Made by a program: the position numbers and the translations under genes. Below are positions 55,855 to 64,000 of a DNA stretch of 64,000 nt, piece after piece (positions within the stretch are counted from its first letter, which is position 1; each line of letters begins with the position of its first letter). The notes under the pieces are model-generated. The model saw nothing but the letters and a program-made list of their open reading frames with translations. It ran no database searches and was not told the origin of the DNA. Source of the stretch: Leptobrachium leishanense (taxonomy: Eukaryota; Chordata; Amphibia; Anura; Megophryidae); contig CM019069.1 in the NCBI GenBank assembly GCA_009667805.1, positions 99,111,204 to 99,175,203 of the forward strand, in the 5' to 3' direction.

Positions 55855-56754
55855 TCACTCTCAGGAGCTCAGTGAATTCCAGTGTGAAACTATGATAGGA
55901 TGCCACCTGTGCAACAAATCCAGTCGTGAAATTTCCTCGCTCCTAAATATTCCAGTCAACTGTCAGCTGTATTATAAAAACGTGGAAGTGTTTGGGCACG
56001 ACAGCAACTCAGCCACGAAGGGGTAGGCCACGTAAACTGATGGAGCGGGGTCAAAGGATGCTGAAGCGCATAGTGCAAAGAGCTACAATCGCTACAGACC
56101 TCCAAACTTCATGTGGCCTTCAGATTAGCTCAAGAACAGTGCGCAGAGAGCTTCATGGCATGGGTTTCCATGGCCGAGCAGCTGCATCCAAGCCATACAT
56201 CACCAAGTACAATGCAAAGCGTCGGATGCAGTGGTGTAAAGCAAGCCACCACTGGAGCAGTGGAGACGCATTCTCTGGAGTGACGAGTCATGCTTCTCCA
56301 TCTGGCAATCTGATGAAGGAGTCTGGGTTTGGCGGTTGCCAGGAGAACGGTACTTGTCTGACTGCATTGTGCAAAGTGTAAAGTTTGGAGAGGGAATATG
56401 GTGTGGGGTTGTTTTTCAGGAGCTGGGCTTGGCCCCTTAGTTCCAGTGAAAGGAACTCTGAATGCTTCAGCATACCAAGACATTTTGGACCATTCCATGC
56501 TCCCAACTTTGTGGGAACAGTTTGGAGCTGGCCCCTTCCTCTTCCAACATGACTGTGCACCAGTGCACAAAGCAAGGTCCATAAAGACATGGGTGACTGA
56601 GTCTGGTGTGGATGAACTTGACTGGCCTGTACAGAGTCCTGACCTCAACCCGATAGAACACCTTTGGGATGAATTAGAGCGGAGACTGAGAGCCAGGCCT
56701 TCTCGTCCAACATCAGTGTGTGACCTCATAAATGCGCTTCTGGAAGAATGGTAA
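55855..56754 (+). pseudogene. Tc1-E transposase, copy 2
   Basis: Same protein as copy 1. The first ~470 bases (55750-56210) are almost identical to 54240-54705, with one 2-bp deletion that shifts frame near 55952. The remainder differs at about one base in ten. The last 118 codons (56398-56754) are open, with [13 protein letters not shown] and [15 protein letters not shown], and run to the native end INALLEEW. Inactive because of the shifts. Confidence 0.85.
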
Positions 56755-56816
56755 AAAATTCCCATAAACACACTCTTAAACCTTGTTGACAGTCTTCCCA
56801 AAAGAGTTGAAGCGGT

Positions 56817-57200
56817 TATTATTATTATTATTCTTTATTTATAAAGCGCCAGCATATTCCGCAGCGCTGTACAATAAGCACAGTATAGACAGGGTTACAA
56901 TACATTGAACAACATTTGACAAACAGTACAGGAGGAGATGAGGGCCCTATTCCTGTAGAAACTCACAATCTGGGAGGGTTGGGGTTGGAAACAGGAGGAG
57001 AGGACTGTAAGGTGAGAGTGATTGATGGTTGCGTCAGTGAGTTGGGTGGTAGGCTTCCCTAAATAGGAACGTTTTAAGGGAGCGTTTGAAGGAAGAGAAG
57101 TTAGGGGAAAGTCTGACAGTACGAGGGAGAGCGTTCCAGAGAGTGGGGGCTGCGCGTGAGAAATCCTGCAGTCTATCATGGGAAGAGGTGATGCGGGGAG
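56817..57200 (-). repeat. L2 3' end fragment
   Basis: Minus strand: RAAPTLWNALPRTVRLSPNF, SSFKRSLKTFLFREAYHP, then the tail 'gcgctgcggaatatgctggc'. It interrupts the Tc1 3' part, which resumes near 57200 (gggtggtccgacgtcatatt). Confidence 0.8.
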
Positions 57201-57576
57201 AAGCTGCAAAGGGTGGTCCGACGTCATATTGAACCCTATGGATTAGGAATGGGATGTCGCTTAAATTCATATGCGAGACAAGGCAGGTGAGTGAATATTT
57301 TTGGCAATATAGTGTATGTGAAATAAGTGTATTCGCTAAACTCTAATATTTACACCCTAGTGTCGGTGTATGCCCCAAACTCCTCCCAGCCGCAATTTTT
57401 GGCGCATCTCCTGGGGAGAACTTCAGAAGTTCTCTCGGGAGATCTATTGATATGTGGGGACCTCATTGTTAGTCTAGACCCCTCGAGGGTCCAGTCAGCT
57501 GCGCACCGCCCCCCCCCCCATTCTAACCACATTTATGACTAAACTTCGCTCCTTGTTGAACCAATATAATCTATAT

Positions 57577-59376
57577 CAGGGCTCAAAATTTCAGGTTCTG
57601 AGCTACTAGCCAGGCCTTAAGATTTACTCGCCACCAGTTGCCCCTCCCAACCCCTATACTTAACTCTGCCCCTAAACACACCCTCTTAAATTATCATTAA
57701 TATATCAAAGCAATGTAAACATAAAGGAAAATAATGTGCGGTGTGTATGACCGTATCACTGAGCTCCACAGTAATAAAACTTACACTAATGTGCGGTGTG
57801 TATGAACGTGAGTTTTATTGCTGTGGAGCTCTGGAATACGGTCATACACAGCACACATTACTGTGAGTTTCATTGCTGTGTAGCTCTGTGATGCCTTCAT
57901 ACACACTGCACACATTACTGTTTTATTACTGTGGTGCTGATACACTCATAAACACTACGCATTACTGTATCAGCACCAGTAATGTGCCATGTGTATGAGC
58001 GTACTGCAGTGTGTATGAGTGTAGCAGAGAACCACAGTAATAAAACTCACAGTAATGTGCGGTGTGTGTATAAGCGTGCGTTTTATTGATGTGGAACTCC
58101 GGGATACGCTCATATACACGACACATTACTGTGAGTTTTATTGCTGTGGTGCTCTGATATGCTCATGCACACCGCACATTACTGCATCAGCGCCACTCAT
58201 GAGCTTTCCCCAGTTATATACATACACACTGCAAAAAATTTAGAAATTGCAGATGTCATTTGCATGTCTTACCCAGAGGTCTGTGCTGCATATGGGGAAT
58301 GTAGCACATGAGCTCTGATGCAGTTCTTCTGATTTGCTGGGATTTGTAAAATTACCTCTGCAATAAAAACAGGTTTATAAAAAAATAAAATAAAAATAAA
58401 AAAAATCACAACTATAGCAGTACGTAGTGATACCTTTTTTTTATTGGACCAACGTTCCAATAAAAAAAGGGTATCACTACGTACTGTTATACTCGTGATT
58501 TTGGCATCTGGACTAACACGGCCTATCACAGGCACATATACACTCATCTCACACGCACCTATACACACACCCAGCTCACACGCACACCCATACAAACAGT
58601 TTATCCCTCCTGCTATCCCGTCAACCTAACACTTCAGCAGAGAAACTGGTCAGTACTCTGGCCTTGCAGGATTAAACAGCATGAATGTAGCAGATTCCAA
58701 CCCCCCCCCCCCGGGACACATACCACTGCTCAGCCCAGTGTTTAATCAGGAGGGGGGAATCTGTTATCTGTGAATCTGTGACAGTGATGGCCCAGGCTCC
58801 ATGCTGTGCAGGGTAAGAGGGAGGCAGGAGAGAAGCAGCACAGCTTCAGCAGCTTTTTCACTCTGGTAAGGTGGGCATGGGTAAGCCCGCATGTGTCTGC
58901 ACCATGCTCCACACGCTGGAAAACCGGAAATTCGGGGGCAGGGCATTCAGCTACATTGAAGAGCCCCCCCCCCTAGCTGTTGAGGCCCAGGTGTCATGGC
59001 AACCCCTGTAGCCTTGTAATTACTTACATTACACGGAGGGAATCCGATCACTCCTCACTCGGCTTTTTTTCCTCATGCACAAATGCTTCCAGGCTCTGTC
59101 AGCACACGTGACACAGACCACCCGGAAGCTGGCTGAGTGCAGACGCTGCAAAGATGTGAAAGCACAGCTCTCCCAGCGTTTGGGTCCGTCCCTGCTTGTG
59201 GCGCCGCCCCCCCTCCTACCTCGCTACGCACTGGAGCAGACAGTATCACATGAAAGGGAATGCCAGTGACGGCTCCATGCCGACGCTGGCATTCCAATTA
59301 CAGACCAATTTCTACTCGCCCTCCCCCAATTTCTACTCGCAAATTGCGAGGGGGCGAGTGGAAATTTTGACCCCTG
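57577..59376. mobile_element. hAT-C: non-autonomous hAT (CAGGGCTCAAAATTT ends)
   Basis: 8-bp duplication ATCTATAT/ATCTATAG (57569-57576, 59377-59384). Ends CAGGGCTCAAAATTT and, in reverse complement, CAGGGGTCAAAATTT. 57730-58195 is a degenerate tandem array around 'cacattactgtgagttttat' and 'tgctgtggagctct', a module also present once in each hAT-B copy. It also contains a hairpin (58415-58491) and a GC-rich right part. No transposase. Confidence 0.85.
58415..58491. repeat. Long hairpin within hAT-C
   Basis: 'agtacgtagtgatacc' plus a T-run and 'attgga' is followed, after about seven bases, by its inverse, giving arms of about 33 bp with one or two differences. It probably derives from an inverted duplication of another element's end. 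Confidence 0.75.
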
Positions 59377-61200
59377 ATCTATAGGATACGTGGCGTTTAC
59401 TGCACCCCACTGACCGAGATTATACCTTCAGATCTACAGTCCATAATTGTTACACCAAGATCGACTACTATCTACTCCCCAGTGCCCTCCTCCCCCAAAT
59501 TACTGATTGTGTTATCCCCCCTTTCACCTGGTCTGATGACTCCCCGGTACTACTCACTATTGCAGACGGATACCAGTACTATACACGACCTCCTTGGCGA
59601 TTCGGAGCACATCTACTGAAACATGACCCTGCAGTTCAAGCATTGACGAAGACTTTATTATTTTCAGGACACACACTACCCAGACCTAGGTCCTTTAACC
59701 CTCTTGCAGGCACATAAAAAAAGTTATCCGTGGGGAATGTATAAAATGGGCAGTCCAGCTTCGGAAGGCCTATCTTGCTACTCGTTTAGAGATCTTAACT
59801 AAACTGCAAGATATAGACACTAAAAATAAATTGTCACCATCCCCAGAGCTGGCAGACGCGCTGGATGCTACCATTTGTTCCCTCCGTGCCTTGGAGGCGG
59901 ATAAATATTTTGGGGCCTGGTCCAAAATGAAAGCCAAATTCTACGCCTTCCAGAATAAACCGGTACGACTGCTTGCCCACAAACTTGCACCCAGAGGTGC
60001 TCATCCCAAAGGTGGCTGTTCTTAAATCTCCCCAGGGCCCGATATATAACCCTGCGCACATTGCGAATCAATTCGCTAGCTACTATGAGACACTGTACAA
60101 TTTAGCGGCGACTGGCGAATCCCACAACCGACTGCTGACGAAACTAATACCTACCTCACCCGCATTCACCTACCGACGTTAACGATGGCGCAAGCAAACT
60201 TGTTGCCCCTCCCTATCTCTAACGAGGAACTATCCGATACCAATAAAGCCCTTCCTAAGACAAAAGCCCAAGGCCCGGATGGCCTGACCGGCCTTTACAA
60301 CACTTCGTTTTTCTCCATCCTCCAACCACATCTACTAACAGTGTTTACAAGAGCGACTGAACTGGGATCGTTCCCGGTGGATATGTTCAGGGCCCACATA
60401 CAGTAGTTACTCTCCCTAAACCAGGAAAAACTCCGGACAGATGTAAAAACATGCGACCGATATCCCTTCTCAACGTAGATCTTAAAATCTAGAGCAAAAT
60501 CGTAGTGTCCAGCCTTCAAAAGAACCTCCCGACCCTCATTGGACCTGATCGGGGGGTTTCATTTCTGGTAGACAAGGCACGGATAGCACTAAAAAAAATT
60601 ACTTAACTTGATGGAACTAATGAGACGATCGGGTCAACCCAGTCTGCTGCTCTCGGACACTGAAAAATGTTTGACAGAGTGAGCTGGGTATTTCTCCAAC
60701 TGGTGCTCGTCCTCTTTGGTTTTCCGAGAGAGTTTTTGACTGCGGTTAAGGCAATTTAAGATTCCCCCTCGGCCAGAGTACTCACCTCGAGCTTTCTCTC
60801 AGATGAATTCGTAAATACGAATGGTACTAGACAAGGGTGCCCGCACTCTCCCCTATTATAGGCTTTGGTACTGGAACCTCTAGCACAGGCCATCACACAG
60901 AATGATAGTATTCGTGGAGTGCAAGTGGGCCCAACGATGTACAAATTGCACCTGTACGCGGAAGACATCCTGCCGACGTTGATGGATGCCTTCACCTCCA
61001 TACCAGCTTTGCAGGCGGAGCTCGCTGCCTATAGTAAAACCTCAATAAAAGACACAGGCTCTTCCGATACACACTCCTCACACACAGTTGACTACACTTC
61101 AAAATCTGTACGACTTTGACTGGAGATCCCAATATATAGTATAACTAGGCCTATGAATCACATGGGACCCGGGCGGGATACTTAAACATACTCACGACAG

Positions 61201-62935
61201 AGGGGGCGTGGCCAGCAGCGGATGAGAGAGGTCGCATGCAGTGAGAGCTCTGCTGTGATTTCAGCATTTCCAGCATTTTTTGACAGATTTTTAGCGATCC
61301 TCTCCCCCTGCTTTCAACTTGTTGGTGACCTGACACCCGCAGCGCATCGGAATCGCTGTTCCTCGGGCACGCAGAGACATTTTGGGACGGTCGAAGTTCG
61401 GGCCTAGTTCGGCCTTGCGGTGGCGGCCATTTTGTGAAGCCTGGGGAGTTTCCTGCTGCACGTAGCGGATCTGAATCCCGGCCGTCGGCCTCACATTTTT
61501 ACCCAGAGGGCCCCAGACAAAGAGACATCAGAGGTTTTTTGGCGTGGGACTGATTCCCGGCGGTCGACCATTCCTCTCTCCCTGAAGATGGGAAAAAAAA
61601 CGCTACTTAAACGGAGCAGCGGATCGGTGAGTTCCAGACAGCGGGACATCAGGGAGTCCTTGGGGGGTGGATGCCCTGCCAGAGCGACAGCCATCGCTTC
61701 TACCCCTCCCCTGGGGTATGGCTCGTCGGAAGAGGAGGATGGTTCCTGGTTATTGGGGTGTCTGCCTGAGACTGACTGGTTGCCCTCGGGGTCCCGAGGC
61801 CGAGCTCCGGCAGCAATGAGCCCTGCTGCGCGGAAGAGGGCACAGAAAAAGCGCAAGAAGACTGTGGTGGCGACCTCTCCCAAGCCCGCGGTTCTTGCCC
61901 CTGACCCCCTATTGGGCTATACTGACGCAAACTTACCGCTCACAGATGACGGGGATTTACCGCAGCCTGCCGTTCGCTCTCCTCGCTATGATGTCCTGCA
62001 GCGGTTGCCCGCAGGGGAGATGGGAGCTCCTTCTGAGGAGGCGACTTCCTCTGGAGAGGATACTAGGGATGCCTCGGATGATGCACGTCCCACAACGATG
62101 AGGGACTACCGGAGCTTCATCGCCGAAATTAAGTCGCTGCTGTCCACGGAGATGTCTAAAGTGAAAGCTGATGTGGAGGTGATACGATCCCAAGTGGTGG
62201 CGGTCCAGGCCCAAACTACGGACCTTGCGACTGAGCAGGTGGTTCTCTCGTCCCAGGTGTCTGCTCTACAATCTCAAGTTGATCTGCTGACACGATCTGT
62301 GGAGACACTGGAATCTCGCCATCGTCGACGCAATGTCCGAATCCGTGGTATCCGGAGTCGATCTCTGCTGCGGACTTGCTCGTCTATGCTAATCGTCTGG
62401 CTCGTCAGGTATCCGAGTCCCCACCCGATAAAGCAGACGTGTTTGGGGGGTGTACCGTATCCGCAAAGCTGCGACAGCCCCCCAAGATGCCCCGAGGGAT
62501 GTTATCGCAGTAGCCGCAGATGTGGCAACTAAGACGCGACTCATGTCGGCCCCTGGAGCTAGAGCACCTGTTCGATTTGACGGAGCCCTACTGACGATAT
62601 ATCAAGACCTGCCCTTCATGACCCTGGTGGCACGTCGTCGGTTCCGAGACGTGACAGCCTTCCTACGGCATAAGGGAGTCCGCTACCGCTGGGGGCTAGC
62701 TGGCTCACTAGCGGTTACCTACATGAACGTTCTCTACAATATACCGGAACCGGCTGAAGCCTGGCCAGTGCTTTTAGGAGCGGGTCTCGCTCCGGATCGG
62801 GCGGTTACTGACCCGGGTTGAAAGCCACACTATGGGGACCTCTTTTTGTCCCCCCCTGGGACTCTTCTCCTCGCTGAGTTGTGGAAAATCCCACCGAGCT
62901 ATTTTTTCTCCCCCCCCCCCCCCCCCGCTTGGCAA

Positions 62936-62967
<32 letters not shown>

Positions 62968-63557
62968 CTATTCCGGGACATCTCGGACGCAACCGTGGCC
63001 TGGTGCCCGGCTTGCTCCTGAGCGCCCGGGCCAGGTGCCGTTATTCCCCCTTGGCCTCCCTGCGGCCTTATGGACCGTCTGGGTAGTCGCCAAGGCAGGC
63101 ACATTTTTGGCCTTTGCCATCTTTTTCTTCCCTCCCCCCCCCCCTCTTTCTTTTAGAGCTTGATGTCCCCGGCTGGCTATTATTATTAATTTTTTATGTT
63201 TATGTTTCTGTTCCCTACCTGAAGACTTTCTCTGGCTGTTAATAGCCATTAGTTCCCTATAACTTGCTTTTTGGATGAGACCCCCTAATAGGGGATGATT
63301 TTGTTGAGTGCGTTCCTTGTAGATGACGTTGAAATCTTAATGTGTTTTTCGCAGATGACTTTAAACTCTAGAGTGTTTTTTGCAGGAGACCTTACATTTA
63401 AATGTGTTTTCCGCGAATGATCTTAAATTTCTTTTTTTTGTTTTTCTTCTATAGTTTACCAGTTGACTTATTTTGGCCCTGCGAGGTCTTTTTCACTATA
63501 TGTTGACTCTCTATGTCGATGCAAACTTTCAAAAATAAAGAATTTAAAAAAAAAAAA
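61201..63557 (+). mobile_element. HAL1-like B: ORF1-only L1 derivative with perfect target duplication
   Basis: Inserted in L1-D ORF2 in sense orientation. The 17-bp duplication AAACATACTCACGACAG lies at 61184-61200 and 63558-63574 and is exact. The 5' end AGGGGGCGTGGCC is a typical L1 start, with a leader of about 390 bp. ORF1 runs 61588-62822, followed by 0.74 kb of 3' UTR with C- and T-runs, then poly(A). As in copy A there is no ORF2. The shared 3' UTR blocks with copy A define one family. Confidence 0.88.
61588..62822 (+). pseudogene. ORF1p-like gene of HAL1-like B, two small frameshifts
   Basis: It starts MGKKTLLKRSSGSVSS. A basic patch is present (SPAARKRAQKKRKK), followed by a coiled coil (EIKSLLSTEMSKVKADVEVI to LLTRSVETLESRH) and the RRM start RRRNVRIRGI. 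One base is missing near 62353 and the frame shifts again near 62445. The C-terminal domain then reads on from 62450 (MSAPGARAPVRF, YQDLPFMTLVARRRF, GVRYRWGLAGSLAV) to the stop at 62820-62822. It aligns with the copy A protein throughout; copy A lacks these two shifts. It is otherwise free of stops, so the inactivation is light. Confidence 0.85.
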
Positions 63558-63574
63558 AAACATACTCACGACAG

Positions 63575-64000
63575 AATACTATCGGAATTACGGTACTCAC
63601 TTCCTCAATGGAAATTCAGGGAACAGTGCTCAAGGTAACAAGCACATAGAAAGGGGAACAGATGCAGAACACCTAGTACGCCTAAGACCAAAGACCAGAG
63701 TCGGCAGATATGTTAAGCACAGACCGTGACGTGAGTTTCCACACAGTGACTGCAATCTGCAATCTACATTTGCCAGTCAATCCACAAAATTGACCCATAA
63801 GGAGTACCAGAGGGCTCAGGCCAGGAACCACCCACGCGAACGAAACCAGTATGCAAAACACTGTAGATGGAATCCAACACACCCTATTGTGACAGCACTG
63901 CTACACAAAGCAGCCCTCAATAAAAATATACACAACCACGAAGGAAAAGCTAAAAGAAAACTGGGAATATAGTCAAGGTTAAATTCCAGCAAAGGTTCGG
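63575..64000 (+). other. End of L1-D and unassigned tail of the window
   Basis: The first ~60 bases continue L1-D ORF2 (ILSELRY, LPQWKF). From about 63640 to 64000 no gene or known repeat was recognised. Confidence 0.4.

Larger units (their letters stand above)
54218..57314 (+). mobile_element. Tc1-hAT-Tc1 composite
   Basis: The outer ends are Tc1 terminal repeats CACTATAGTGCCAAAAGTAT and, from the right, CACTATATTGCCAAAAATAT, flanked by TA (54216-54217, 57315-57316). Inside are a Tc1 copy from its 5' end to GTGTGACCTC (54218-55240), hAT sequence (55241-55749), a second Tc1 copy from just inside its 5' end to its 3' end (55750-56816 and about 57200-57314), and an L2 tail inserted in the latter (56817-57200). 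It is the same Tc1 family as 20956-22830. Confidence 0.85.
57317..61183 (+). pseudogene. L1-D ORF2, split by hAT-C
   Basis: Plus-strand L1 ORF2. Endonuclease: YTLVSVYAPNSSQPQFLAHL, DLLICGDLIVSLDPS (GDFN altered) at 57340-57540. After hAT-C it continues at 59377 with WRLLHPTDRDYTF, YYLLPSALLPQI and FTWSDDSPVLLT. The reverse transcriptase region has [32 protein letters not shown] and a decayed catalytic box LYAEDILP (YADD expected). It is riddled with stops. After HAL1-like B it continues briefly at 63575-63640. Confidence 0.83.

Noticed and set aside
58444..58629. Apparent CRISPR-like or direct-repeat organisation in hAT-C
   Set aside because: The repeats are degenerate, contiguous and without unique spacers, and the host is a vertebrate. 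It is a decayed minisatellite plus a hairpin.
59075..59269. Short frame in the right part of hAT-C resembling a small Cys-containing protein
   Set aside because: No conserved domain; it lies in GC-rich non-coding transposon sequence.

Overview
The window looks like intronic DNA from a large, transposon-rich frog genome. The only host-gene sequence I can identify is two coding exons of NPRL3 on the minus strand (43478-43607 and 39983-40057). Both have canonical splice sites and matching phase. NPRL3 encodes a subunit of the GATOR1 complex, which restrains mTORC1. In jawed vertebrates this gene lies beside the alpha-globin cluster, and its introns carry globin enhancers. The amphibian assignment is inference: it rests on the vertebrate gene plus frog-like mobile DNA (T2/Kolobok-type MITEs with TTAA duplications, L1/Tx1-type LINEs, Penelope elements with a GIY-YIG domain, and several Tc1 families).

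Layout. 1-11140: a CR1/L2-group LINE on the plus strand, split by a complete 5'-to-3' L1 (103-7896, minus, 12-bp target duplication). That L1 is itself split by an ORF1-only L1 derivative (730-2756) and a tRNA-type SINE. The LINE also has an inverted segment and an 872-bp insertion carrying a hammerhead-like motif. 11598-19240: a Penelope-like element interrupted by a second CR1/L2-group LINE, a T2-type MITE and a hAT element full of minisatellites. 19400-29140: tandem repeats, a Tc1 with a nested hAT, a second minisatellite-bearing hAT with a solo LTR inside it, and an L2 LINE. 29146-38430: piggyBac-like MITEs, an L1 remnant split by a four-level nest (L1 > Tc1 > LTR > piggyBac-like MITE), a fold-back repeat and a third minisatellite-bearing hAT. 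38754-43607: the NPRL3 exons with a Harbinger-like MITE, a decayed L1 and hAT pieces. 43700-51000: an old Tc1 split by a hAT MITE, L2 tails, a 146-bp higher-order tandem repeat and a near-complete Tc1. 51250-57314: piggyBac-like and T2 MITEs, Tc1 copies, a retroviral env remnant and a Tc1-hAT-Tc1 composite. 57317-64000: another L1 ORF2, split by a fourth hAT and by a second ORF1-only L1 derivative with a perfect 17-bp target duplication.

The most interesting points are: (1) two full-length ORF1-only L1 derivatives with their own 5' and 3' ends, a frog parallel to mammalian HAL1; (2) minisatellite modules shared among three hAT families with different terminal repeats; (3) hammerhead-like motifs at retroelement ends; (4) a three-monomer higher-order repeat; and (5) NPRL3 introns, where frog globin enhancers could be sought. 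No autonomous element in the window appears fully intact. The recurrent theme is nested insertion, with target duplications that allow the order of events to be read.
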